A stretch of 64,000 nucleotides of DNA, taken from the NCBI GenBank assembly GCA_016709445.1, contig JADJMV010000001.1, forward strand, positions 806,001 to 870,000, given 5' to 3'. Both the position numbers and the translations under genes were made by a program. Numbering within the stretch: position 1 is the first letter of the stretch; the number at the start of each line of letters is the position of its first letter. This DNA comes from Phycisphaerales bacterium (GTDB lineage Bacteria; Planctomycetota; Phycisphaerae; Phycisphaerales; UBA1924). The notes under the pieces were generated by a model. It was not told the DNA's origin. It did no database searches and saw only the letters and a program-made list of their open reading frames with translations. Shown piece by piece: positions 17,516-26,455 of this stretch.

Positions 17516-19519
17516 ATGATGACGCCTCCGACCGAACCCATCGTCGGCATCGACCTCGGCACCACCAACAGCCTCGTCGCCATCTACGACAAGGACGGCC
17601 CACGCACGATCGACGACGAGCAGGGCCGCGCCCTCCTCCCCAGCGTCGTCCGATTCGAGGCCGATCCCGCCTCCCCCGGCGGTGTGCGCACGATCGTCGG
17701 CCACGACGCATCCGACCGCGCCGTCGAGTTCCCCACGACCACCATCTCGAGCGTGAAGCGCCTCATGGGCCGCTCCCTCTCAGACGCCGCCGAGGACCTG
17801 CCCTATCTCTCGTACCGAGTCGTCGAGGGCGAACACAACACCGCGCGGGTCGAAATCCCCCTTCTTCTTCGCGAGGGTTCCGCCCGTGCGGCGAGCACCG
17901 GTGCGGCGCATCCCGCGCACCGCATCCTCTCCCCACAGGAAGTTTCCGCACTCATCCTCCGCCATCTCGCCGACCGCGCCAGTCTCGCACTGGGCCGGCC
18001 CATCACCAAGGCGGTCGTCACCGTACCGGCCTACTTCGACGACGCCCAGCGCCAGGCCACCCGCGATGCGGGGCGCCTCGCCGGGCTCGATGTCGTCCGC
18101 ATCGTGAACGAGCCCACCGCGGCCGCGCTCGCGTACGGACTCGGGCTCGGCGAGCAGCGCAAGCCGCTCACCGTGGTCATCTTCGACCTCGGGGGCGGCA
18201 CCTTCGACGTCTCCATCCTCCGCATCACGCCGAACCCCAACCCCGCCCCCGACCAGCCCGCCTTCTTCCAGGTGCTCTCGACCGCCGGCGACACCCACCT
18301 CGGCGGCGACGACATCGACCACGCTCTTGTGCGGATGCTCGCCACCCGGATGCGCGACCAGTTCGGTCTCCACGAGCCCCGAGCGCAGGCTCGGGAGTCA
18401 CTCCCCGGCTCTGACTCTGCGCCCGACCCCCTCGCCAACCTCGACCCCGCCACCCGCCGCGCCCTCAAGCAATTCGCCCAGGCCATCAAGCACAAGCTCT
18501 CCGACGAGGACCAGGCCTCGGTCCGGATCGATGTCGCCGGCGCCGGGGTCTTCCAGACCACCGTCGCCCGCGACGACCTCGACGCACTCATGGCGCCCTG
18601 GGTCGATCGCGCGATGGCCTGCTGCCGCCAAGCCCTGGCCGACGCCCAGCTCACGCCCAAGGCCATCGACGCCGTCATCATGGTCGGCGGCTCCACGCGC
18701 ATCCCTCTCGTCCGCCAGCGCGTCCGTGAGGTCTTCGGCCTCGAGCCCTATACCGCGCTCGACCCCGACCGCGTCGTCGCGCTCGGCGCCGCCGTCCAGG
18801 CCGCGATCATGTCCGGCGAGGCCAAGGGCGCCCTGCTCCTCGACGTCATCCCCCTCTCCCTCGGCATCGAGACCGCCGGCGGCGCCGTTGCCAAGCTCAT
18901 CCTGCGCAACAGCACCGTTCCCGCCCGCGCCACCGAGCGGTTCACGACAAGCGTGGACGGCCAGACCTCGATCAAGATCCACGTCCTCCAAGGCGAACGC
19001 GAGATGGTCGAGCACTGCCGCTCCCTCGGCGTCTTCGACCTGCGGGGCCTGCCCCCCATGCCCGCGGGCGTCCCACAACTCGAGGTCGAGTTCCTCGTCG
19101 ACGCCGGAGGCGTGCTCCGCGTCACAGCTGCCGAGAAGCGCACCGGCAAGCGCGCCCAGCTTCAGGTGGTGCCCAACCACGGCCTCACCCGCGAAGAGGT
19201 GGACCGCATCGAGGCCGAGAGCTTCACCCACGCCCGAGACGACATGGCCCGCCACCGCGTCGTGGACCTCGTCGTGAACAGTCGGCTCGATCTCAAATGG
19301 ATCGGCGAGCAACTGGCCCGCCACGGCTCCGCCCTCGAACCGGGCTACCGCAGGGAACTCGAGGTCGGCGTGGCCGCCCTGGCCGACCTCGCCGCCCGGG
19401 GCGATGCCGACTGGCGGACCGTCGACCCCAACGACCTCCACCATGCTAAGGAGGCTCTCGACCGCGCCAGCATGCGCCTGCAGGAGGTCGCGATCACCGC
19501 CTCCCTCCGACAGGGCTAA
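17516..19519 (+). CDS. Hsp70-family chaperone (DnaK/HscA-like)
   Basis: A 667-residue Hsp70. The ATPase domain shows phosphate-1 VGIDLGTTNSLVAIY at the N-terminus, then VTVPAYFDDAQRQATRDAG, VNEPTAAALAYGLG, VIFDLGGGTFDVSIL and MVGGSTRIPLVRQ. The substrate-binding domain follows from LDVIPLSLGIETAGG. The C-terminal lid is short and lacks the acidic EEVD-like tail of classic DnaK, so it is closer in layout to HscA. No Fe-S assembly genes are adjacent, so it is left unnamed. It starts 46 bp after the S41 gene and may share its transcript. Confidence 0.88.
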   Translation: MMTPPTEPIVGIDLGTTNSLVAIYDKDGPRTIDDEQGRALLPSVVRFEADPASPGGVRTIVGHDASDRAVEFPTTTISSVKRLMGRSLSDAAEDLPYLSYRVVEGEHNTARVEIPLLLREGSARAASTGAAHPAHRILSPQEVSALILRHLADRASLALGRPITKAVVTVPAYFDDAQRQATRDAGRLAGLDVVRIVNEPTAAALAYGLGLGEQRKPLTVVIFDLGGGTFDVSILRITPNPNPAPDQPAFFQVLSTAGDTHLGGDDIDHALVRMLATRMRDQFGLHEPRAQARESLPGSDSAPDPLANLDPATRRALKQFAQAIKHKLSDEDQASVRIDVAGAGVFQTTVARDDLDALMAPWVDRAMACCRQALADAQLTPKAIDAVIMVGGSTRIPLVRQRVREVFGLEPYTALDPDRVVALGAAVQAAIMSGEAKGALLLDVIPLSLGIETAGGAVAKLILRNSTVPARATERFTTSVDGQTSIKIHVLQGEREMVEHCRSLGVFDLRGLPPMPAGVPQLEVEFLVDAGGVLRVTAAEKRTGKRAQLQVVPNHGLTREEVDRIEAESFTHARDDMARHRVVDLVVNSRLDLKWIGEQLARHGSALEPGYRRELEVGVAALADLAARGDADWRTVDPNDLHHAKEALDRASMRLQEVAITASLRQG

Positions 19520-19534
19520 GGCCCGCGGCGCAGG

Positions 19535-19568
19535 AAAAAGCCCGGCCGCGCCTTCAGCACCGCCGGGC
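19535..19568 (-). terminator. Intrinsic terminator of the small gene 19591-19818
   Basis: Read on the minus strand: a 7-bp stem (GCCCGGC at 19540-19546 with its complement at 19562-19568), followed directly by five T (19535-19539). This is a classic rho-independent terminator. Confidence 0.75.
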
Positions 19569-19590
19569 CCTGCGTTGGTCGCGGAGCGTG

Positions 19591-19818
19591 TTACGCGGCT
19601 CTGGGGCCGTCGTCATCGAACCAGGGCGAGGCGAGAAGAAGTCGCGCCTCGGCGAGTTGCTGCTCGGCATGCTCGAACGCCGACTCCACGTTGCGGATGA
19701 CCTCGTCGGTCCCGGTGAGCCGGAGGCGGAACGACGGCTCCTCGCGACGCGACCTCGGGAACGGGATCACGTCGGACTCAAGCGGGTCGGGACCTCGAAA
19801 CAGACGGAGCTTCGGCAT
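19591..19818 (-). CDS. Small protein of unknown function
   Basis: A 75-residue, charged protein (MPKLRLFRGPDP, then a long helix EVIRNVESAFEHAEQQLAEA). It is supported as a gene by AAGGAGG at ideal spacing before ATG 19818 and by an intrinsic terminator just beyond its stop. No signal peptide or known motif was seen. Confidence 0.65.
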   Translation of the reverse strand: MPKLRLFRGPDPLESDVIPFPRSRREEPSFRLRLTGTDEVIRNVESAFEHAEQQLAEARLLLASPWFDDDGPRAA

Positions 19819-19943
19819 GACGAGCCTCCTTGCTGGCCTCTCCATCGGCCCGCCCCGCCCCGGACGTTGAACCTGCGTCCCCACCACCACAAAGCTGTGG
19901 AGGGATAACCGCGCAACTTTCGCGCTCCTGCCATTGGGATCCG

Positions 19944-19965
19944 GTTATCACCCGGATTTGGGGGA
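19944..19965 (-). promoter_or_regulatory. C-run/AATCCGGG motif upstream of the small gene
   Basis: On the minus strand this reads CGTCCCCCAAATCCGGGTGATA. A near-identical 21-mer lies at 57923-57943, also upstream of a minus-strand gene. Next to it, ATCCGG (19937-19942) and CCGGAT (19950-19955) form a perfect 6-bp inverted repeat. Its role is unknown. Confidence 0.35.
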
Positions 19966-20004
19966 CGCTTGCGGGAGAATCGCCTTGAAACCGCGTATTT
20001 GTCC

Positions 20005-20727
20005 CTAGGGGACCCCAGCGGTGTCCCCGCCGCCCGGCCCCGGGCCTGGCCCGGTTGGCGAGGCATGGACGCGCTGCCCGATCCGGTTCTCGGTCCCGCG
20101 CCAGAGCCGGCGCAGGTTGGCCCGGTGCTTGGCAACGACAACCGCAGCGAGCAGCCCGACGACCAGATAGAACGGAAGGGCCGCCGCATGCCTCCCGGGT
20201 CCCCGGCCTACGACCTCGACGGTCGCCGCCAGCCAGACGGGAAGCAGGACCGCCGCGATGCAGGAGGCAAGGCTCACGTACCGGCTGATCTTGGCGACGA
20301 GCAACCACGCGGCCAGAGCTCCAAGTGCGGGCCAGGTGAGCAGGGGATAAACGCCGAGCAGCGCCCCGAACCCGGTGGCAACACCCTTGCCCCCCTTGAA
20401 GCCGATCCAGGGGGAGTACATGTGCCCCGCGATGGAGGCTGCCACGGTGCCCAGCCAGAGCCATGCCATGCCCGCGGGCATGTCGGCCCGGCCGAGCACC
20501 CCACCCGCAAGCCCGGCCGCGAGCGTGGGAATGAGCCCTTTGGCCATGTCGAGCCCGAAGCATGCCAGCCCCGGTCCGCGTCCGAGCACGCGCCAGACGT
20601 TGGTGGCGCCGATGTTCCCCGATCCGTGGGCGCGGATGTCCACACCCTTCGACCGTGCGATGAGCAGCCCGAATGGGACCGATCCGGAGAGGAAAGCCAG
20701 CGGGATGGCGATCGCCATGACCAGCAT
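20005..20727 (-). CDS. plsY: Acyl-phosphate:glycerol-3-phosphate acyltransferase
   Basis: A 240-residue integral membrane enzyme with about six or seven hydrophobic helices. It makes lysophosphatidic acid, the first step of phospholipid synthesis. All three PlsY motifs are visible: SGNIGATNVWR near residue 37, GFKGGKGVAT near 108, and KHRANLRRLWRGTENR near 196-211. The C-terminus has an extra Gly/Pro-rich tail. It follows tmk by 9 bp on the same strand, so the two are co-transcribed. The acyl-phosphate maker PlsX is not in the window. Confidence 0.93.
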   Translation of the reverse strand: MLVMAIAIPLAFLSGSVPFGLLIARSKGVDIRAHGSGNIGATNVWRVLGRGPGLACFGLDMAKGLIPTLAAGLAGGVLGRADMPAGMAWLWLGTVAASIAGHMYSPWIGFKGGKGVATGFGALLGVYPLLTWPALGALAAWLLVAKISRYVSLASCIAAVLLPVWLAATVEVVGRGPGRHAAALPFYLVVGLLAAVVVAKHRANLRRLWRGTENRIGQRVHASPTGPGPGPGGGDTAGVP

Positions 20728-20736
20728 CGGTGTTGC

Positions 20737-21465
20737 TCAGCCCTCTCTGGCGACCGGGTGGGCCGCCAGCTTCGAGAGCAGTTCGGCCCAGACGGCGTCC
20801 GGCGGGTTTGAGGCATCCACGAGGATGTAGCCCCCCGGGTCGGCCGAGGCTTGATCGAGGTAGCCCTGCCGCACGCGGGTGTGGAAGCTCTCCCCCTTGG
20901 CCTCAATCCGATCAGCGAAGAGCGAGAGCGTAGGGTCGGGCTTGGTCCCCTTGCCCTGCTTGCCCGTCATGCGCGTCGAGGCGGTCGCGGGGTCGACATC
21001 GAAGAGGACCGTCACGTCCGGCCACAACCCGCCGGTCGCCACCTCCGCGGCGGCCCGAATATCACTCGTCGAGAGCCCCGATGCCGTGCCCTGGTAGGCG
21101 AGCGTGCTCGAAACGAATCGATCGCCAAGCACGAGCTTACCGGCGGCGAGCGCGGGTCGGATGTGCTCGTCGACCAGTTCGGCGCGGCTGGCCATGTACA
21201 GGAGCATCTCGCACCGCAGGTTCATGTTGTCGTGGTCGCGGTTGAGGAGCACCTCGCGGATGCGCTCACCGACTCCGGTCCCCCCTGGGTCGCGTACCTG
21301 ACAGAGCGGAACGCCCTGGGCCTCACACTCGGCGGCGAACCGAGCGAGTTGGGTGGATTTCCCCGAGCCGTCCGGCCCATCGAAAACCACGAACCTTCCG
21401 GCGAGGCGGCGCAGCCACGAGGTGTCGGCGAGGATGGGATCGGGCGTGGCCACGGGAGGGAGCAT
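20737..21465 (-). CDS. tmk: Thymidylate kinase
   Basis: A 242-residue dTMP kinase that makes dTDP for DNA synthesis. The P-loop GPDGSGKSTQL lies at about residues 30-40. VRDPGGTGVGERIREVLL is the substrate-contacting motif (family usual EPGGT; here DPGGT), and GDRFVSSTLAYQG contains the DR-x-x-S-x-x-AYQ signature. The start at 21465 leaves an N-terminal extension of about 20 residues before the domain; GTG at 21483 is an alternative. It is the first gene of a two-gene unit with plsY. Confidence 0.92.
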   Translation of the reverse strand: MLPPVATPDPILADTSWLRRLAGRFVVFDGPDGSGKSTQLARFAAECEAQGVPLCQVRDPGGTGVGERIREVLLNRDHDNMNLRCEMLLYMASRAELVDEHIRPALAAGKLVLGDRFVSSTLAYQGTASGLSTSDIRAAAEVATGGLWPDVTVLFDVDPATASTRMTGKQGKGTKPDPTLSLFADRIEAKGESFHTRVRQGYLDQASADPGGYILVDASNPPDAVWAELLSKLAAHPVAREG

Positions 21466-21658
21466 CCGGGAACTGGTCGTCACGCGCGCAGTGTAGGGAG
21501 AATCCGGCTCGTCGACCGGGTGGGCGACCAGCGCGACGCCGTGCGCGGGGGTCGCAATCCCCGCAGCCGCTTGGCGGGTCGCGCGGGGGCGATCGGGGAC
21601 TCGGAGCCCGGTGCGGTATTGACTCTTGCGGAGCGAGTCGATAGCTTGGTCGAGCACG

Positions 21659-22039
21659 ATGGGCCGCCAGATGCGGACAACTCGGTCGAGCCCCCTGCTT
21701 CGGGCCTTGCTTGCTATCGCTGCGGTCGTGGCCCAGGCCATCGTCCCGTCGCTCCATAGCGTGAGTCTCGCCGCGCAGAGCGATGCGCAGCGGTGCGTGA
21801 GCGCCGCCCCCGAGGCCTCGCCGCAGTCCGGACCTCGCTACGCCACGCACACGCACGACACCGATTCGTGCTCGATGTGCAAGGCGCTCCACGATGGCAG
21901 GCTCTATTCGGCCGATGTGCCCTCGCCGCGGCCCATCCTCCTCCAGGTCTGTGGGATACTGCAGGACGAGCTTCCCGAAGTGCCCCACGTGACCGTGGTG
22001 GGGCCAAAGCTGGCCCGCGGCCCCCCCGCCGGTTGCTGA
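21659..22039 (+). CDS. Small exported Cys/His protein at the head of the metal-uptake operon
   Basis: A 126-residue protein with a basic start and a hydrophobic export helix (LLRALLAIAAVVAQAIVPSL). A short domain follows with THTHDTDSCSMCKALHDGR, a cluster of His, Asp and C-x-x-C that could bind a metal ion. A second ATG at 21671 is equally possible. Position ahead of an outer-membrane protein and a ZnuABC-type transporter suggests a periplasmic metal-related role. It resembles DUF2946-type small exported proteins only in layout. Confidence 0.6.
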   Translation: MGRQMRTTRSSPLLRALLAIAAVVAQAIVPSLHSVSLAAQSDAQRCVSAAPEASPQSGPRYATHTHDTDSCSMCKALHDGRLYSADVPSPRPILLQVCGILQDELPEVPHVTVVGPKLARGPPAGC

Positions 22040-22135
22040 ACACTCCGCTGTGTCCTTGACAAGCCCAGTGCATGGCCGGTCTCGCTGCGCGGACAGCGCG
22101 CGGGGCGGCCTCAGCAGCCAATCCGGAGCCACATC

Positions 22136-23670
22136 ATGTCCTTGCGCCTCCCCGCGACGGTGCGGCGGCGTGCCCGCGCGGCCGCCTTCGTCGTGTGCCT
22201 CGTTGTGCCCGTCGTGCAAGCCCAGACCACCCAACCCGATGAAGTGAGAAGGAAGCTCGACGATCTCATCCGCCAGAACCAGGAATTGCAGCGGCAGATC
22301 GAGGAATTGAGCAGACAGGTCGGCGCGCAGGCGCCGCCGTCCGCGATTCCCAACGACACGACCCCCGCCCAGCCTGCGCCGAGACAGTCCGGCGGTGAAA
22401 CGCCGGAAGAAGCCCTGGAGCGGGCGTTGGCCGAGCCGGCGTCTGAGTCGGCGGGAGGCGGCGTCGTTCCTCAGCCGACGCCGGATATTTTCTCACCCGC
22501 GCCGGCTCGGCAACCTTTCGGCTCATCGACATTTCCCTTGTGACCGACGTCGCCGCGGGTGCATCCACCGTTCCCGATGACGCCCTCCAACTCCTGCAGG
22601 GGGGCGACCACGACCCGAGACGTCGGGGCTTCACGCTCCAGGCCGCGGAGTTGGCCCTCACCGGCGCCGTCGATCCTTACTTCACCGCCCTCGCCAACAT
22701 CGCCTACTCGACCGACCCCATCACCAACGACACGAACGTCGAGTTGGAGGAGGCGTACGCCCAGACATCATCGCTCCCCTGGGGCCTGCAGGTCCGCGCG
22801 GGCCAATACCTCACCGAGTTCGGCGTGATGAACCCCACGCACCCACACGCCTGGGACTGGCTCGACCAGCCCGTGGTCAACTCCCGGTTCTTCGGGCCCG
22901 ACGGGATGCGCGCCCCCGGCGCACGCCTCGCCTGGCTTGCCCCCCTGCCCTGGTATTCCCAGCTCATGCTCGGGGTCCAGGACAACCGGGGCGAGGCCAT
23001 GAGCAGCTTCGAGGCCAACCCCGAGTTCTTCGAGGAGCGACCCGTCGGCAACCGCCCCTACGCCGGGGGGAGCATCACCGCGCTCGGCGACCTCGTGTAC
23101 TCGGCCCGGTGGGAGAACTCCTGGGAACTCGACCGCGCCACCACCCTCAAGCTCGGCGCCTCCGCCGCGTTCGGCCCCAATGCCACCGGCCCCTCCGCGC
23201 GAACAGAGATCTACGGGGTCGACTGGAAGCTCAAGTGGAAGCCGGGCACGGGCGAGAGGGGATGGCCCTTTGTCACCTGGCAGACCGGGCTGATGGCGCG
23301 CCGGTACGCCGCCGACGCCTACTTCGATGACAGCGATCCGAACAACATCATCGACCTCCAGGCGGACACCCTCGACGATTGGGGCTTCTACTCGCAGATC
23401 CTCTACGGCTTCGACACGGGCTGGGCCGCGGGCTTCCGCGCCGAGTATGCGAGCGGTTCCGGCGAGAGCATCGGCGGGCGCGAGAACGATCCCTGGCGCG
23501 ACGACCGCCTCCGCCTCTCGCCACTCCTCGTCTGGGACCTCTCGGAGTTCTCACGCCTGCGCCTGCAGATGAACTACGACCACGCCGACCACCTCGAGCA
23601 GAAGGACGCCTTCTCGCTCTATCTCGGCCTCGAAGTCCTCTTCGGAGCCCACCCCGCACACTCCTATTGA
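22136..23670 (+). CDS. Outer-membrane beta-barrel protein of the metal-uptake operon, interrupted by a frameshift
   Basis: The first part has a signal peptide (ending VVQAQ), a coiled coil (DEVRRKLDDLIRQNQELQRQ and on) and a Pro/Ala-rich linker. After a frame break near 22505-22515, the frame one base back continues ATFRLIDISLVTDVAAGAST. From there on it is a porin-like barrel of alternating strands rich in Trp, Tyr and Asp (RAGQYLTEFGVMNPTHPHAW), ending in an HAPHSY-like aromatic tail (actual GAHPAHSY). A coiled coil plus barrel matches porins with trimer-forming N-termini. It is placed just before the ZnuA homologue, so it is probably the outer-membrane entry route for the metal. No TonB box was seen. 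Confidence 0.72.
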
Positions 23671-23683
23671 ATGGAGCCACCGC

Positions 23684-24742
23684 ATGAGTTACCCCAAGCA
23701 CCGCCTGCTGCTCGCATGGCTCGCGATCTTCGTACCTGCCGCGAGCCCATCGGCGGCCTCGGCCGCCGAGCCCATCAGGATCGTCGCGACGACCCCCGAC
23801 CTCGGCTCGCTCGCCCGCGAGGTTGGCGGGGACGACGTCGCGGTCACCGTCCTGGCCAAGGGAGGCGAAGACCCGCACTTCCTCGAAGCCAAGCCCTCCT
23901 TCATCAAGGCCGCCAGCGACGCCGACCTCTTCATCCAGACCGGCATGGAGCTGGAGATGGGCTGGGCGCCCCCGATCATCACCAACTCCCGCAACGCGAG
24001 GATCCAGCCCGGTGCGCCGGGAAACCTCGATGCCTCCAACGCCATCACACCCCTCGAGGTCCCCACCGGCTCGGTCGACCGCTCCATGGGTGATGTCCAC
24101 GCCGCGGGCAATCCCCACTACCTCACCGATCCGATCAACGGGCTCCGCGTGGCCACGCTCATCGCCGCGCGCCTCGGGGAACTCAGCCCCGATCACCGCG
24201 AGGCCTTCCAGGAACACCTCGCCGCGTTCCGCACCCGCCTGGGCGCCGACCTCGTTGGCGACAAACTCGCCGCCAAGTACGACTTCGAGAAGCTCGCGAC
24301 CCTCGAGGAGCGTGGCCGCCTCCTTGATTTCCTCAAGAGCCAGAACGACGCCGACGCGCTCGGGGGCTGGTTCGGCGCCCTCCGCGACGCCGGGATGCTC
24401 GATGCTCCCGTCAAGGCGGTGGCCGACCACAACCTCTGGCCCTACTTCGCCCGGCGTTTCAACATCGAGGTGGTGGGCTTCCTCGAGCCCAAACCCGGCG
24501 TTCCGCCGACGACCCGGCACCTCCAAGACGTGATCGGCGAGATGAAGGACAAGGGCGTCCACCTCGTGCTCTCCACCGTCTACTTCGACCCCCGCCACGC
24601 CGCCTTCGTCGCTCGCCAAACGGGCGCGGGAGTCGCCGAACTCGCCCACATGCCCGGCGCGCGTCCGGGCGCCGACGACTACCTGGCGATGTGCGACTAC
24701 AACATCCGAACTCTCATCGCGGCCGCCGGGGGATCCCGATGA
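23684..24742 (+). CDS. Zinc/manganese ABC transporter substrate-binding protein (ZnuA-like)
   Basis: A 352-residue periplasmic cluster A-I binding protein with a signal peptide (cleavage near residue 28). Likely metal ligands are H65 in GEDPHFLEAKPS, H145 in NPHYLTDP, H249 in ADHNLWPYF and D302 or E268 near the C-terminus. It lacks the long His-rich loop of many ZnuA proteins. About 45 residues between 197 and 245 (from KYDFEKLATLEERGRLLDFL) look like an insertion compared with ZnuA. It would hand Zn2+ or Mn2+ to the permease encoded by 25536-26399. The gene lies 13 bp after the barrel gene and overlaps the ATPase gene by four bases. Confidence 0.88.
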   Translation: MSYPKHRLLLAWLAIFVPAASPSAASAAEPIRIVATTPDLGSLAREVGGDDVAVTVLAKGGEDPHFLEAKPSFIKAASDADLFIQTGMELEMGWAPPIITNSRNARIQPGAPGNLDASNAITPLEVPTGSVDRSMGDVHAAGNPHYLTDPINGLRVATLIAARLGELSPDHREAFQEHLAAFRTRLGADLVGDKLAAKYDFEKLATLEERGRLLDFLKSQNDADALGGWFGALRDAGMLDAPVKAVADHNLWPYFARRFNIEVVGFLEPKPGVPPTTRHLQDVIGEMKDKGVHLVLSTVYFDPRHAAFVARQTGAGVAELAHMPGARPGADDYLAMCDYNIRTLIAAAGGSR

Positions 24743-25539
24743 CTCCGGCCCGGCCGTCCACTCCCGGAGCCCACGCGCCGGGACTTCGCGCGCTCGACGC
24801 CCGCGCCGACCAGCCGCTCCTCGAGGCGTCGGGCGTCTCCCTCGGCTACGCCGAACGCACCGTGCTCTCGGACGTCAACTTCACCATCCGCCAGGGTGAG
24901 TACTGGTTCTTCCTTGGCCCCAACGGCGCCGGCAAGAGCACCCTCCTCCGCAGCATCCTCGGGGGCATCCCCGCCCGGTCCGGCCTCATCCGGCGTCGGC
25001 CCGACATCGCCTCTCCCGACCGACTGGGATACGTGCCCCAGCGCTGCGAACTGAACCCCACCCTGCCCACCACCATGCGGGAGTTCGTCTCGCTGGGCCT
25101 CGCGGGCATCCGCGGCGCCGAGCCCGGACGCCTCGCCTGGGCCCTTGAGCGCGCCAATCTCCGCGGCATGGAGCGCCGAGACTACTGGTCCCTCTCCGGA
25201 GGCCAGCGCCAGCGGGCCATGCTCGCCAGGGCCCTCATCCGACGCCCCGCCCTCTTCATCGTCGACGAGCCCACCACCGGCCTCGACCCGCCCTCGGCCG
25301 ACCTGCTCATGCGCTCCATCGACGAGCTGCACACCGCGGAGCGTCTCACCACCATCTTCGTGACCCACGACCTGCCCCTCGCCGCCAAACACGCCACCCA
25401 CGTGGCGCTCTTCCTCGAAGGCACAATCCACGCCGGACCCGCAGACCAGGTGCTCGTCCCGCCCCTCCTCGAGCGCGCCTACGGCCTCCCCATCGAACTC
25501 CACCTGCACCACCACACCGACGAGCGGAGCGCACCATGA
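24739..25539 (+). CDS. Metal ABC transporter ATP-binding protein (ZnuC-like)
   Basis: A 266-residue ABC ATPase. Walker A is GPNGAGKSTLLRS (about residue 62), the Q-loop is in GYVPQRCELNP, the signature is LSGGQRQRAMLARAL, Walker B is LFIVDEPTTGLDPP, and the switch His is in FVTHDLPLA. The C-terminal HLHHHTDE is His-rich and could sense the metal. Start and stop both overlap the neighbouring genes by four bases (ATGA), so binding protein, ATPase and permease are translated as a coupled unit. Confidence 0.9.
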   Translation: MTPARPSTPGAHAPGLRALDARADQPLLEASGVSLGYAERTVLSDVNFTIRQGEYWFFLGPNGAGKSTLLRSILGGIPARSGLIRRRPDIASPDRLGYVPQRCELNPTLPTTMREFVSLGLAGIRGAEPGRLAWALERANLRGMERRDYWSLSGGQRQRAMLARALIRRPALFIVDEPTTGLDPPSADLLMRSIDELHTAERLTTIFVTHDLPLAAKHATHVALFLEGTIHAGPADQVLVPPLLERAYGLPIELHLHHHTDERSAP

Positions 25540-26399
25540 TCCAGGACTTTCTCTCCTCCTGGCCCCTCTTCCACGACATCTACCTCACCGGCTGGCTCGC
25601 CGCCGCGGCCCTGTCGCTGATCGGTGTGCCCGTCGTGGCCCGATCCCAGATCTTTGCCGGCGCGGCCCTCTCCGAGGCCTCCACGCTCGGGATCGCGCTG
25701 GCCATGTGGGCATCCGCCCTCCTCGGCGCCAGCGCCCCGGCCTGGATGGAATCCGACGCCTTCCTCTCCGCCGTCGCGGTGCTCCTCTCCGTCGGCGCGT
25801 CGCTCCTGGCCTCCGGCCGCGCCGGCCCGGGCAGAGAGAGGCGGGAAGCGATGACGGCGTGGATCTTCCTGCTCGGCGCCGCCGGCTCCATCCTCATCGT
25901 CTCCCGCAGCCCGCACGGGCTTGACGAGGTCCAGCGGCTCCTCTCTTCCAGCATCATCGGCGCGACGGCCGCCGATGCCTGGATCTTCGGGGGACTCTTC
26001 GCCGCGGCCGCCGCCGCCCTGCTCCTGGGCCGCAACACCGTGCTCCTCTGGATGGTGGACCCGCCCATGGCCGCCGCCGCGGGCGTCCCCGTGCGGGCCC
26101 TCGAGTTCGGCTTCTCCGTGCTGCTCGGGCTCGCCGTCGGCCTGGCGATCCGTGCCTCGGGCATGCTCTACACCTTCGGCGCCCTGGTCCTTCCGGCCCT
26201 CGCCGCCCGCACGGTCGCCCGCGAAATCCGCACCATGCTCGTGCTCACTCCCACGCTCGCGCTCGGCTGCGCGGTTGCGGGCTTCGTGATCGCCAACCAC
26301 CTGGACTTTCCCCCCTCGCAGCTCACGATCACCCTGCTCTGCGCCGCCGTCCCCGCCGGGGCGGTCGCCGCGCGCATGCGACATCGCTCGCCCGCGTAG
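25536..26399 (+). CDS. Metal ABC transporter permease (ZnuB-like)
   Basis: A 287-residue protein with about eight or nine hydrophobic helices and the ABC-3 family layout. It has the early GVPVVARSQIFAGAALSEASTLG and the late ASGMLYTFGALVLPALAARTVA (corresponding to the conserved GxLLVxAxLVxPAAxA region). It forms the inner-membrane channel for the metal bound by the ZnuA homologue. It is the last gene of the operon, followed by a hairpin at 26436. Confidence 0.9.
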   Translation: MIQDFLSSWPLFHDIYLTGWLAAAALSLIGVPVVARSQIFAGAALSEASTLGIALAMWASALLGASAPAWMESDAFLSAVAVLLSVGASLLASGRAGPGRERREAMTAWIFLLGAAGSILIVSRSPHGLDEVQRLLSSSIIGATAADAWIFGGLFAAAAAALLLGRNTVLLWMVDPPMAAAAGVPVRALEFGFSVLLGLAVGLAIRASGMLYTFGALVLPALAARTVAREIRTMLVLTPTLALGCAVAGFVIANHLDFPPSQLTITLLCAAVPAGAVAARMRHRSPA

Positions 26400-26435
26400 G
26401 CAGGCGACAGCGCGCAAACTGGAGTCGGCGGGAGG

Positions 26436-26455
26436 GCCCGGCGTGAGGTCCGGGC
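26436..26455 (+). terminator. Hairpin at the end of the metal-uptake operon
   Basis: A 6-bp stem (GCCCGG, 26436-26441, with CCGGGC, 26450-26455) and an 8-base loop followed by TACTT. It sits between the permease gene and the convergent DoxX gene. Weak, since no true T run follows. Confidence 0.4.
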
